A stretch of DNA of 64,000 nucleotides from Micromonospora musae (lineage in GTDB: Bacteria; Actinomycetota; Actinomycetes; Mycobacteriales; Micromonosporaceae), in contig NZ_RAZT01000005.1 in NCBI RefSeq assembly GCF_003626635.1, positions 186,001 through 250,000 on the forward strand. The letters run 5' to 3'. Below the pieces are notes generated by a model. That model worked only from the letters and a program-made list of their open reading frames with translations, was not told the origin of the DNA and ran no database searches. The first letter of the stretch is position 1; every line of letters starts with the position of its first letter. Below are positions 9,201 to 16,872 of the stretch, piece after piece. The position numbers and the translations under genes were made by a program.

Positions 9201-9247
9201 GCGGTAGCAGCCCGCCGCCGAGCAGCGGCGCCCCCTCGGGCGGCTGA
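6236..9247 (+). CDS. UPF0182 family large membrane protein
   Basis: A ~1003-residue protein of the UPF0182 (COG1615) family, whose usual length is close to 1000. The first ~340 residues hold about seven transmembrane helices, beginning with TIAVLVGVFALFTLLGWGV. The rest is a large, probably extracytoplasmic domain, ending in a Pro/Thr/Gly/Ser-rich tail. Function is unknown. The start is uncertain: ATG 6236 is given, but GTG 6230 has GGAG six bases upstream and ATG 6263 is also in frame. It lies 200 bp after the PDZ/Lon protease on the same strand, and a compound hairpin follows the stop codon. Confidence 0.88.
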   Translation: MRSGSPLPRMSRRGRVTIAVLVGVFALFTLLGWGVRAWTDWLWFDEVNYTEIFTGVLVTRLLLFLVIGLAMALVIGGNLWLAYRLRPRLRPHSMEQATLERYRMALTPRLGTWIAIISAVVGLFAGLSGQGRWNQWLLFRNGGDFGVKDPEFGVDVGFYVFQLPFWRYLLGIGFTAVVLAVIGSLAMHYVFGGVRLQGVGDRMTTAARAHLSTLVAVFVALKAVAYVLDRRAMLLEYNEGAKLYGAGYADVNALLPAKEILAYISIVVAIAIIIFSNAWMRNLVWPGISLALLGVSAVAIGGIYPWAVQTFEVKPSAKEKEAPYIERSIQATRTAFDLGDTKTTAYAANNLTPPASLATDTSVVPNIRLLDPQLVSETYTQLQQVRGFYDFGPKLDIDRYGVNGKTSDYVVGVREINYGELTDQQNTWINRHTVYTHGYGLVAAPANQVCSGQPFFVSGFLGDKAGQGCASQTEQIPADQPRIYYGERMGEDDYAIVGQTDPNKKAEFDRPVGEGGGEFYTYTGTGGVEIGSFTRRLLYAIKEQESNFLLSGAVNDDSKLLYVRNPRDRVEKVAPFLTLDGDPYPAVVDGRVQWIVDGYTTSASYPYAQRVNLREETTDELTGRGTFQLARENVNYIRNSVKATVDAYDGTVRLYEFDENDPVLKAWNKAFGGDLVLPKKDIPVELAEHFRYPADLFKVQRNLLTKFHVTNPGDFYSAQDFWQVPNVPDAPDSGQTQPPYYLFTQFPGQEGPRFQLTSAVTPNGRQNLAAMISGSYVDGEPQLEVLELPDQTRISGPVQVHQQMTNNGDIRQQLNLLAASGQAQVLYGNLLSLPFGNGMLYVEPVYVKSNNQDAFPQLQRVLVSYGDGSSFVALANNLADGIKQLVEQGKRAAENAPPPPPTGDNPPAPPPTGPDTPPLTGELAAAADRVQTAIVEVRAAQASGDFERYGRALKTLDDAMKAFEAAQSQATPTAGTPASPTPSGTPTPGGSSPPPSSGAPSGG

Positions 9248-9266
9248 CCGCGGCGGAACGACAGTT

Positions 9267-9313
9267 CAGCCCCCGGCCCGTGGACCGACTCCGGTCCCGG
9301 TGTCCGGGGGCTG
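9267..9313 (+). terminator. Terminator hairpin after the UPF0182 gene
   Basis: CAGCCCCCGG (9267-9276) pairs with CCGGGGGCTG (9304-9313); the loop holds a second small stem (GGACCG with CGGTCC). The downstream sequence is pyrimidine-rich without a true T run, as often in actinobacteria. Confidence 0.55.
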
Positions 9314-9409
9314 TGTCGTCTCTCCGACTCGTCACCGACTGCAACCACCCGCACCGCCCGTCCGTCCTGTCTGCATACGGGCGATGACCGTGGGGAGCGT
9401 GGTGGCGAG

Positions 9410-9922
9410 ATGAGGGACGCAGGCAGTTTCGACGATTTCTACCGGAGCACGTCACGGCGGATGCTCCGGTACGGGTACGCGGTCGCCGGTGACTACGTCG
9501 AGGCACAGGACCTGGTGCAGGAGGCGTACGCCCGGGCCTGGCGGCAGTGGGGGCGGATGTCGACGCACCCGGCGCCGGAGGCGTGGCTGCGCCTGGTCGT
9601 CGCGCGGCTGGCCACGGACCGCTGGCGTCGGCTCAACGGCTGGCGGGCGGCGCTCATCCGCAGCGGCCCGCCGCCGGCCGTGGTGCCGCCACCCGGTGAG
9701 GACGGCGTGCTGCTGCTCGACGCGCTGCGTCAACTGCCGGCCGCCCAACGGCAGGCGCTCGCTCTGCACTACCTCGTCGACATGTCGGTGGAGGAGATCG
9801 CCCGGGAGACGCAGGTGCCCGTCGGCACCGTGAAGTCCTGGTTGTCCCGGGGGCGGGCGCGGCTGGCCGCGCTGCTGCCCGACGGCGCCGCCGAGGAACT
9901 GGAGGCCAACGATGTCGCGTGA
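9410..9922 (+). CDS. SigE-family ECF RNA polymerase sigma factor
   Basis: A 170-residue ECF sigma factor. Region 2 is seen as DFYRSTSRRMLRYGYAV and AQDLVQEAYARAWRQW; region 4 is seen as ALRQLPAAQRQALALHYL followed by a helix-turn-helix, VGTVKSWLSRGRARL. It matches the SigE (TIGR02983) group common in Streptomyces and Micromonospora. Its last 11 bases overlap the start of the next gene, a single-pass membrane protein, so the two are translationally coupled. That neighbour may act as its anti-sigma or sensor. The regulon is not evident. Confidence 0.92.
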   Translation: MRDAGSFDDFYRSTSRRMLRYGYAVAGDYVEAQDLVQEAYARAWRQWGRMSTHPAPEAWLRLVVARLATDRWRRLNGWRAALIRSGPPPAVVPPPGEDGVLLLDALRQLPAAQRQALALHYLVDMSVEEIARETQVPVGTVKSWLSRGRARLAALLPDGAAEELEANDVA

Positions 9923-10838
9923 TCTGTCTGACTTCTACCGATCGCTCGCCGCGGACGCCGACGGCCGCCCGCTCGGCGGGCCGGGCGAGCTGCGCCGGCG
10001 GGCCGACCGACGGGCGCGGGTACGGGCGGCGGGGGGAGTGCTGGCGGTGGCGCTGCTGGTCGCCGGCACAGCCACCGGCACCCGGCTGGTCCTCGCCGCC
10101 GACGAGGGCCCGGTGGGGCCGCCGGCCGGTCCGCCGGCCCCGACGGTGACCGCGCCCAGTCCGTCGCCGTCACCTGTCACCCCGTCGCCGTCACGGGCCG
10201 ACCCGTCACCGGTCGGCTCGGCGACGGCGACCGCACCGAGCGGCGGTACGCCCTCGACGAGCAGCGCCCCGCGTACGCCGACCTCGATCCCGGACCGGGC
10301 GTTCTTCACCCAGCCCGCGTCGACCACGGCGGCACCACCTGTTTTCCGGCAGGGGGAAGACGTTCTGCCGGACTTCTGCGGGGCGGACCTCGATGGCCGG
10401 GTGGTGCAGACCCGGAGTCGGGTGCTCACCTATCACCTGACCCCGAACCAGCCGGAGGCGACGGTGCCGTACGGCATCTACCGCAACTCCATCACCATTC
10501 ACCGATCCGGTCGGGCGGACGACTGGATGGCCGACCTGCGCCGGGCGGTGCGGGAGTGCCCGGAGCAGGAGACCACACCGGGACGGTTCGACCGGCACCG
10601 GCTGCTCCCCGGCGGCGACCTCGGTGACGAGGCGGTGCTCGTCGAGGTGCGCGAGCCGGCCTGGGAGGCGGGTGAGCCGGCGGAGGGCGAGGTCCTGCGG
10701 TTGATCCGGGTGATCCGGATCGGCGACGTGGTGACGGTGCTCTGGGAGATGGGCTGGGAGGGCACGTCCAGCGACCGGGCGCAGGTCGACGACTACAGCC
10801 GTCGTGCGGAACGGGCCATCTCGAACTGGCTGGACTGA
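9912..10838 (+). CDS. Single-pass membrane protein coupled to the sigma factor (putative anti-sigma)
   Basis: This 308-residue protein has a short cytoplasmic N-terminus, a membrane helix at about residues 38-58 (AAGGVLAVALLVAGTATGTRL), an ~80-residue Pro/Ser/Thr linker and an extracellular C-terminal domain of unknown fold with two cysteines. The gene begins inside the end of the sigma factor gene, so the products should be made together. The arrangement suggests control of the sigma factor by an outside signal. A ZAS-type HxxxCxxC motif is absent, so classical zinc-bound anti-sigma action is unlikely. The role is inferred from position only. Confidence 0.6.
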   Translation: MSRDLSDFYRSLAADADGRPLGGPGELRRRADRRARVRAAGGVLAVALLVAGTATGTRLVLAADEGPVGPPAGPPAPTVTAPSPSPSPVTPSPSRADPSPVGSATATAPSGGTPSTSSAPRTPTSIPDRAFFTQPASTTAAPPVFRQGEDVLPDFCGADLDGRVVQTRSRVLTYHLTPNQPEATVPYGIYRNSITIHRSGRADDWMADLRRAVRECPEQETTPGRFDRHRLLPGGDLGDEAVLVEVREPAWEAGEPAEGEVLRLIRVIRIGDVVTVLWEMGWEGTSSDRAQVDDYSRRAERAISNWLD

Positions 10839-10893
10839 TCCACTGCCGGGCCGGCGCTGCGGGTGCCGGCCCGGCACCCGCCCCGATGTCGTT

Positions 10894-10922
10894 TTGCTAC
10901 CTGGGGGACGGTGCGCTACCGT
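10894..10922 (+). promoter_or_regulatory. Promoter of the first tRNA-fMet gene
   Basis: TTGCTA (10894-10899) and TACCGT (10917-10922) are 17 bases apart. The -10 ends 11 bases before the tRNA, the same distance as TAGAGT before the second copy. Confidence 0.5.
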
Positions 10923-10929
10923 TGTCGAG

Positions 10930-11010
10930 CCGACGCGGGGTGGAGCAGCTCGGTAGCTCGCTGGGCTCATAACCCAGAGGTCGCAGGTTCAAATCCTGTC
11001 CCCGCTACGA
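10930..11010 (+). repeat. 81-bp direct repeat, copy 1 (contains tRNA-fMet)
   Basis: Identical over 81 bp to 18262-18342. The repeat covers the whole tRNA gene plus four bases before and three after it; flanking DNA differs. The copies bracket the glycoside-hydrolase cluster. Confidence 0.9.
10934..11007 (+). tRNA. tRNA-fMet (initiator), anticodon CAT
   Basis: A complete 74-base cloverleaf: acceptor CGCGGGG/CCCCGCT, anticodon loop CTCATAA with CAT at 10968-10970, T loop TTCAAAT and discriminator A. It is an initiator because position 1 is C facing U72 (no pair) and the anticodon stem ends in three G:C pairs. CCA is not encoded. A second identical copy lies at 18266-18339. Confidence 0.95.
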
Positions 11011-11021
11011 AGAAACACCAG

Positions 11022-11063
11022 ATCGAGCCCGTCCCCGTTCTCGGGGGCGGGCTCGATTGTTTT
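11022..11063 (+). terminator. Rho-independent terminator of the first tRNA-fMet
   Basis: ATCGAGCCCGTCCCC pairs with GGGGCGGGCTCGAT around a short loop, followed by TGTTTT. It lies 14 bases after the tRNA. Confidence 0.8.
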
Positions 11064-11205
11064 GGACCGGCGCTGCCGTGCGGCGCGAGGGCGGGGCTGG
11101 CCGTCGCGCCACTGACCGTGCCAGCGGCCGGACTGCCGCGGACCGGTCCGACCTGGCGTTGCGGGGGTCACGTCGCCGCGAACTGTAGGGCGGCCAATCG
11201 CCAAA

Positions 11206-11241
11206 TTCAATACTTGAAGAAGTTAAATATTTACCTAGGCT
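11206..11241 (+). promoter_or_regulatory. AT-rich operator/promoter of the ROK regulator
   Basis: This stretch stands out as AT-rich in very GC-rich DNA. It holds two inverted repeats: TTCAA-TAC-TTGAA (11206-11218) and the perfect palindrome TAAATATTTA (11224-11233). A -35-like TTGAAG (11214-11219) and a -10-like TAGGCT (11236-11241) are 16 bases apart, and the -10 ends seven bases before the ATG at 11249. The palindromes overlap the promoter, fitting autoregulation by the ROK protein. The message would be leaderless. Confidence 0.6.
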
Positions 11242-11248
11242 TGCGGGC

Positions 11249-12415
11249 ATGTCTCCGGTCAGCGACGCGGGTTCGCCAGTAGGGGCACCGGCCGCGACGG
11301 CGGTGTTCACGACGGTGTTGACCGAGGGCCCGGTGAGCAGGGTCGGCCTCGCCCGCCGGCTCGGGCTCTCCTCCGCCGCGGTGACCAAGGCGGCCCGCCC
11401 GCTCATCGAACTGGGCTACCTGCACGAACTCGCCGCCACGGAGCGCAGCGGCCCGGGCGCCGGGCGCCCGGCCAGTCCACTGGCCGTCCGGGCCGACCGC
11501 GAGTTCTTCGTCGGTGTGAAGATCACCGCTGACGAGCTGATCGGGGTGATCTGCGACCTCTGCGCCCAGGTGCGGGCCACCGCCCGCCGCCCGCTCAGCG
11601 GTCCCGACGTCGAATCCGTGCTCGCCGAGGTCGGTCTGCTCGTCGACGGACTGCTCGACACGCTGCCCGAACATCGCCCCCGCCTCCGTCGGCTCGGGCT
11701 CTCCCTCTCCGGCGACGTGGACCACACCAGTGGTCTGGTCCGCTACTCGCCGTTCCTGCACTGGCGGAACGTGCCGCTGGGCGAGCGGGCCGCCCGGCTG
11801 ACCGGCCTCGCCGTCACCGTCGAGAACGACGTCAAGGCGCTGACCGCCGCCGAACACTGGTTCGGCGAAGGGGTGGGGGCCGAGTCGTTCGCCCTCGTCA
11901 CCGTCGGCACCGGCATCGGCTGCGGCCTGGTCGTCAACGGGCGACTGGTCTCCGGCTCGTACGGGGTGGCCGGCGAGATCGGGCACGTCGTCGTCGACGC
12001 GACCGGCCCCGACTGCCACTGCGGGGGGCGCGGCTGCGTGGAGTCGATCGCCGGCACGGACGCCATCGTGGCGCAGGCCCGGGAACGAACCGGCCAGCCG
12101 GACCTCACCCTCGACGAGGCGGTGGCCCTGGCGCGCGGCGGCCACGAGGGGCTCCGCTCGGTCTTCGCGCGAGCGGGCGACGCGATCGGCTGCGGCATCG
12201 CGGCCGTGGCGAACCTCGTGGGTCCGAGCCGGATCGTCGTCTCTGGTGAAGGGCTGGCCGCCTACGACCTGTTCGACGCTCCGATCCGGGCGAGCTTCGA
12301 ACGCCAGGCCTTCGGCGCGGCCGCCCGCTGCCCCGTCACGATCCGCCCGCTGCCCTTCGAGGAGTGGGCCCGCGGGGCCGCCGCGGTGAGCATCCAGTCG
12401 CTCGTCCTTCCCTGA
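11249..12415 (+). CDS. ROK-family (NagC/XylR-like) transcriptional repressor
   Basis: A 388-residue ROK protein. Residues ~20-60 form a winged helix-turn-helix (VSRVGLARRLGLSSAAVTKAARPL), followed by a sugar-kinase-like domain. The ROK zinc signature is present as CHCGGRGCVE around residues 256-265, and the glycine-rich VTVGTGIGCGLVVNG is the phosphate-binding loop. Such regulators bind a sugar or sugar phosphate and release DNA. It precedes the GH27, GH95 and SGNH genes on the same strand, so it probably controls them in response to a galactoside- or fucoside-derived sugar. No ribosome site precedes the ATG; a -10 seven bases upstream suggests a leaderless message. Confidence 0.9.
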   Translation: MSPVSDAGSPVGAPAATAVFTTVLTEGPVSRVGLARRLGLSSAAVTKAARPLIELGYLHELAATERSGPGAGRPASPLAVRADREFFVGVKITADELIGVICDLCAQVRATARRPLSGPDVESVLAEVGLLVDGLLDTLPEHRPRLRRLGLSLSGDVDHTSGLVRYSPFLHWRNVPLGERAARLTGLAVTVENDVKALTAAEHWFGEGVGAESFALVTVGTGIGCGLVVNGRLVSGSYGVAGEIGHVVVDATGPDCHCGGRGCVESIAGTDAIVAQARERTGQPDLTLDEAVALARGGHEGLRSVFARAGDAIGCGIAAVANLVGPSRIVVSGEGLAAYDLFDAPIRASFERQAFGAAARCPVTIRPLPFEEWARGAAAVSIQSLVLP

Positions 12416-12475
12416 CCCCTCGGGGCCGGCCCGGCCCCGTCGACGCCGGCACCACCCGCCACCAGGAGGTTGATG

Positions 12476-14341
12476 ATGAGAACCAGCAGAGGTTCCCGGT
12501 ACCGCACAGGCGTGGCCGTCGTGGCCGCGGCGCTGGCCGGGACACTCGGCGCGGGAGTCGTCCCGGCGCAGGCCACCCCCGCCTCGCCGACGGCAGCGGA
12601 ACCGGGCGGCGCGGCGGTCACCTCGGCCGACGTCGACGCCGACGTCGACGTCGACGCGGACGGCGACGTCGCGGCCCGCCCCTACATGGGGTGGACCAGC
12701 TGGAGCATGCAGTCCTCGAAGTACCCGGGCCTGAACCCGGACGGTGACTACAGCTACCTGACCGAGTCGAACGTGCTGAAGCAGGCGGACGCGTTGGCGC
12801 GCAAGCTGAAGCCGTACGGCTACGAGTACGTGAACATCGACGCCGGCTGGTGGCGTGACTTCGCCTGGAAACCGAGGTTCGACGAGTACGCCCGGCAGAC
12901 CCCCGAACCGTCGCGCTTCCCGCGCGGGATGAAGGCGGTCGCCGATGACATCCACGCCAAGGGGCTGAAGGCCGGCATCTACCTGCCCGTCGGCCTGGAG
13001 AAGGAGGCGTACGTCGAGGGCGCGGCGCCGATCTGGAACGCGCCGGACTGCACCACCGCCGACATCGTCTACCCGGACCTGCGTACCACCAACGGCTGGG
13101 ACAGCGCCTACAAGCTGAACTTCGACAACCCCTGCGCCCAGCGGTACATCGACTCGCAGGCGCAGATGTTCGCCGACTGGGGGTACGACTTCCTCAAGCT
13201 CGACGGTGTGGGACCGGGCTCCTTCAAGTCCGGCGACAACTACGACAACATCGCCGACGTGGCCGCCTGGCAGCGGGCCATCGCCGCGACCGGCCGCCCG
13301 ATCCACCTCGAACTCTCCTGGTCGCTCGACATCAACCACGCCGCCGACTGGAAGCGCTACTCCAACGGCTGGCGAATCGACACCGACGTCGAGTGCTACT
13401 GCAACACCCTGGTCACCTGGGAGAACTCGGTCGACGACCGGTTCGACGACGCACCGGCCTGGAGCCGCTGGGCCGGCCCCGGCGGCTGGAACGACCTCGA
13501 CTCGCTCAACGTCGGCAACGGCGTGATGGACGGCCTCACCAACGCCGAGCGGCAGACGTACACGACCTTGTGGGCCATCTCCAAGTCCCCGCTCTACACC
13601 GGCGACGACCTCACCCGCCTCGACGAGTACGGGCTCTCGCTGCTGACCAACCGCGAGGTCATCGCCGTCGACCAGAACGGTGGCCCGCCCGCCCGTCCGG
13701 TCACGCCCGCCGGCGACCAGCAGGTCTGGGGTACGCACAACCCCGACGGCAGCTGGACGATCGCGCTGTTCAACCTCGCCGAAGCGCCGGCGGCCGTCAC
13801 CGCCGACTGGGCCTCCCTCGGGTTCACGGGCAAGGCCTCGGTGCGCGACCTGTGGAACCGGAAGAACCTCGGCACGTACCAGAACAAGATCACCGCGACC
13901 CTGCCCGCGCACGGCTCGCGGCTCTTCACCGTCCGCCCCGGCGGCACCGAACTGGTCACCACCAGCTACGAGGCCGAGGCCGGCACGAACACCCTGAGCG
14001 GCAACGCGTCCGTGAACGGTTGCGACGCCTGCTCGGGCGGCCAGAAGGTCGGCAACCTCTACCTCGGCGGCAAGGTGCAGATCAACGGCGTCACCGTGCG
14101 GAAGGCGGGGATCTACACGATCAGCGTGGCGTACGTCAGCGGCGACGCCCGGTCGGTGACCGTCTACTCCAACGACGGCAACGGCACCAGCCTCAAGTTC
14201 CCCGCCACCGGCGACTGGGGCACGGTCGCGACCGTCAGCGTCCAGCTCGCTCTGAAGGCGGGCGTCAACACGGTCACCTTCGACAGCGCCGACTGGTACG
14301 CCCCGGACATCGACCGGATCGACGTACCGCGGACCCCCTGA
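12476..14341 (+). CDS. Secreted GH27 alpha-galactosidase with C-terminal carbohydrate-binding module
   Basis: A 621-residue secreted enzyme. A signal peptide (VAVVAAALAGTLGAGVVPAQA) is followed by an Asp-rich linker and a GH27 catalytic domain from about residue 65 (RPYMGWTSW). The nucleophile should be the Asp in FLKLDGVG (D243) and the acid/base one of the Asp residues in WRIDTDV (D302 or D304). The last ~130 residues (from YEAEAGTNTLSG) look like a CBM35/CBM6-type beta-sandwich. It should release terminal alpha-D-galactose or beta-L-arabinopyranose, the two known GH27 specificities. ATG 12476 was chosen because AGGAGG lies six bases upstream; ATG 12473 is also possible. It follows the ROK gene by 60 bp. 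Confidence 0.9.
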   Translation: MRTSRGSRYRTGVAVVAAALAGTLGAGVVPAQATPASPTAAEPGGAAVTSADVDADVDVDADGDVAARPYMGWTSWSMQSSKYPGLNPDGDYSYLTESNVLKQADALARKLKPYGYEYVNIDAGWWRDFAWKPRFDEYARQTPEPSRFPRGMKAVADDIHAKGLKAGIYLPVGLEKEAYVEGAAPIWNAPDCTTADIVYPDLRTTNGWDSAYKLNFDNPCAQRYIDSQAQMFADWGYDFLKLDGVGPGSFKSGDNYDNIADVAAWQRAIAATGRPIHLELSWSLDINHAADWKRYSNGWRIDTDVECYCNTLVTWENSVDDRFDDAPAWSRWAGPGGWNDLDSLNVGNGVMDGLTNAERQTYTTLWAISKSPLYTGDDLTRLDEYGLSLLTNREVIAVDQNGGPPARPVTPAGDQQVWGTHNPDGSWTIALFNLAEAPAAVTADWASLGFTGKASVRDLWNRKNLGTYQNKITATLPAHGSRLFTVRPGGTELVTTSYEAEAGTNTLSGNASVNGCDACSGGQKVGNLYLGGKVQINGVTVRKAGIYTISVAYVSGDARSVTVYSNDGNGTSLKFPATGDWGTVATVSVQLALKAGVNTVTFDSADWYAPDIDRIDVPRTP

Positions 14342-14460
14342 CACGACGCGCGGGGCCCGGTCGTCGACGGCCGGGCCCCGCCTCCCGCCGGGCCGCCACA
14401 CCCGCCGCCGCCCCCGTCCTGACCCGCGCATCCGCCGAACGCCGGAGTTGGAGCACCGAC

Positions 14461-16872
14461 ATGGATTTCCGGAACACCGAATCGCGCGACCTCCGTCCGA
14501 GCCGCCGCGGCTTCCTGGCCCTCGCCGCCACCTCCGGCCTGGCCACCGCCCTCGGCGGCGTACCGGCGTTCGCCGCCTCGGCGGCACCCCGGCGCCCCAC
14601 CGAATCCCCGCTGCTCTCCCCGGGCGACGCGGCACGCAACCAGCTCTGGTGGTCGGCGCCCGGCTCCGCCAACTCCATGATCGAGCAGGGGTTGCCGGTC
14701 GGGAACGGGCGTCTCGGCGCCCTCGCCAGCAACGACCCCGCCCGCGAGCTCCTGACGATCAGCGACGCCACCCTCTGGACCGGGGGGCTCAACGACACTC
14801 TCCAGAGCGACGGGCAGTTTCCCTACGGGCGGGACGACTTCGGCTCGCTGACGCTGCTGGGGACGCTCACCGTCGACATCCCCGAGCACGACCTGGGCGT
14901 CGTCGACAACTACCGCCGTACGCTCGACCTGGCCCAGGGCCTGGTCGGCACCACGTACGAGATCGACGGGGTCAGCTACCGCCGGCAGATCTTCGCCAGC
15001 CGGCCGGACGACGCTGTCGTGCTCCACTTCAGCCGGGAGGGGCGCGGCACCTACACCGGCACCGTCTCGCTGGCCGGCACCCACGGCGAGGCCACCACCG
15101 CCGGCGGTCGGTGCGCGTCGTTCGGCGCCTCCTTCGCCAACGGGTTGAGGTACGGCGCCGCCGTCACCGCCCACAGCAGCAGCGGCACGGTCGCGATCCA
15201 GGGCAACTCGATCACGTTCACCGGCTGCCGGGACCTCACGGTCGTAGTCAGCGGCGGCACCAACTACGCCCCGGACGCCGGCACCGGATTCCGCGACCCG
15301 TCGGTCGAGCCCGAGCACCTGGCCCGGGCGAAGGTCCTGGCCGCGGCCCGGGAATCCCTCCGCGATCTGCTGCACACCCACGTCGCCGACTTCCGTCCGC
15401 TCTTCGAGCGCTTCGACCTCGACCTCGGTACGTCGTCGCCGGCGCAGCGCGAGCTCGACACCTGGGGCCGGCTGGCGGCGCGCTGGCGGGACAACGTGCC
15501 CGACCCGGAGCTGGAGGCCGCGTACGTCCAGTTCGGGCGCTACCTGACGATCTCCGGTTCCCGAGGCAGCCTGCCGATGGGCCTGCAGGGGCCGTGGCTG
15601 GACGGCAACGACCCGGACTGGATGGGGGACTACCACACCGACGTCAACATCCAGATGAGCTACTGGCTCGCCGACCGCGCCGGCCTCTCCGACTGCTTCG
15701 ACGCCCTCGCCGACTACTGCGTCGCGCAGCTGCCCGCCTGGACGGACGTCACCCGGCGGCTCTTCAACACTCCGACCAACCGGTTCCGCAACTCCAGCGG
15801 CAGGGTGGCCGGCTGGACGGTGGCCTTCTCCACCAACCCCTACGGTGGCAGCGGATGGTGGTGGCACCCGGCCGGGAACGCCTGGCTCTGCCAGAACCTC
15901 TTCGAGCACTACGAGTACGTCCAGGACCGCGCCTACCTGGCGAAGATCTTCCCCCTGCTCAAGGGCGCCGTGGAGTTCTGGGAGACCCGCCTCGTCACCA
16001 TGACCGTCACCGACGCGGCGGGTGTCACCCGCGAGGTGCTGGTCGCCGACAGCGACTGGTCGCCCGAGCACGGCCCGCAGGACACCAGGGGCAACACCTA
16101 CGCCCAGGAGCTGGTGTGGAACCTCTTCGAGAACTACCGCACGGCGACCCGGCTGCTCGGCCGGGACACCGGCCACGGCGAGACCGTCGACGGCCTGCGC
16201 CGGCGCCTGTACCTGCCCGAGGTCAGCCCGACCACGGGCTGGCTCCAGGAGTGGATGTCGCCGGACAACCTCGGTGAGACCACCCACCGGCACCTCTCCC
16301 CGCTCATCGGCCTCTTTCCCGGCGACCGGATCCGCCCCGACGACTCGACGCCCCCGGAGATCGTCGCCGGAGCGACCGCCCTGCTCACCGCGCGGGGCAT
16401 GAACAGCTACGGCTGGGCCAACGCGTGGCGGAGCCTCTGCTGGGCACGGCTGAAGGACGCGGAGAAGGCCTACCAGCTGCTGGTCAACAACCTGAAGCCG
16501 TCGACGAACGGCAGCAACGGCACCGCCATGAACCTCTTCGACATCTACGAGACGAACCCGGGCCGCGGCATCTTCCAGATCGACGCGAACCTCGGCACCC
16601 CCGCCGCCGTGGTGGAGATGCTGGTCTACTCGCGACCGGACCACGTCGAACTGCTGCCCGCGCTCCCCGCCGCCTGGGCCGCCTCCGGTTCGGTCTCCGG
16701 GGTGGGCGTACGCGGTGGTTTCGTCGTCGACGTGGCCTGGAAGGACGGCGCGGTCACCCGGGCGACGTTGACCAGCGTCGGCGGGCGCGCCACGACGGTC
16801 GTCGCCGGTGGCCGGTCGCGGCAGGTCACGCTCCGCCCGGGGGAGTCGGTCACGCTGCGGAGCTTCCGGTGA
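14461..16872 (+). CDS. Tat-exported GH95 glycoside hydrolase (alpha-L-fucosidase/L-galactosidase type)
   Basis: An 803-residue enzyme. The N-terminus has a twin-arginine signal, SRRGFLALAA, cleaved near AFAASAA. The body matches GH95: an N-terminal beta domain beginning WWSAPGSANSMIEQGLPVGNGRLGA, then an (alpha/alpha)6 barrel and a C-terminal beta domain. FQIDANLGTPAAVVEML near residue 700 is the conserved GH95 catalytic-aspartate segment, usually FQIDGNFG, so two residues differ from the common form. GH95 enzymes hydrolyse alpha-1,2-L-fucosides or alpha-L-galactosides by inversion. With the GH27 enzyme it would trim plant hemicellulose or glycoprotein side chains. Its stop overlaps the next gene's GTG start by four bases. 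Confidence 0.88.
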   Translation: MDFRNTESRDLRPSRRGFLALAATSGLATALGGVPAFAASAAPRRPTESPLLSPGDAARNQLWWSAPGSANSMIEQGLPVGNGRLGALASNDPARELLTISDATLWTGGLNDTLQSDGQFPYGRDDFGSLTLLGTLTVDIPEHDLGVVDNYRRTLDLAQGLVGTTYEIDGVSYRRQIFASRPDDAVVLHFSREGRGTYTGTVSLAGTHGEATTAGGRCASFGASFANGLRYGAAVTAHSSSGTVAIQGNSITFTGCRDLTVVVSGGTNYAPDAGTGFRDPSVEPEHLARAKVLAAARESLRDLLHTHVADFRPLFERFDLDLGTSSPAQRELDTWGRLAARWRDNVPDPELEAAYVQFGRYLTISGSRGSLPMGLQGPWLDGNDPDWMGDYHTDVNIQMSYWLADRAGLSDCFDALADYCVAQLPAWTDVTRRLFNTPTNRFRNSSGRVAGWTVAFSTNPYGGSGWWWHPAGNAWLCQNLFEHYEYVQDRAYLAKIFPLLKGAVEFWETRLVTMTVTDAAGVTREVLVADSDWSPEHGPQDTRGNTYAQELVWNLFENYRTATRLLGRDTGHGETVDGLRRRLYLPEVSPTTGWLQEWMSPDNLGETTHRHLSPLIGLFPGDRIRPDDSTPPEIVAGATALLTARGMNSYGWANAWRSLCWARLKDAEKAYQLLVNNLKPSTNGSNGTAMNLFDIYETNPGRGIFQIDANLGTPAAVVEMLVYSRPDHVELLPALPAAWAASGSVSGVGVRGGFVVDVAWKDGAVTRATLTSVGGRATTVVAGGRSRQVTLRPGESVTLRSFR

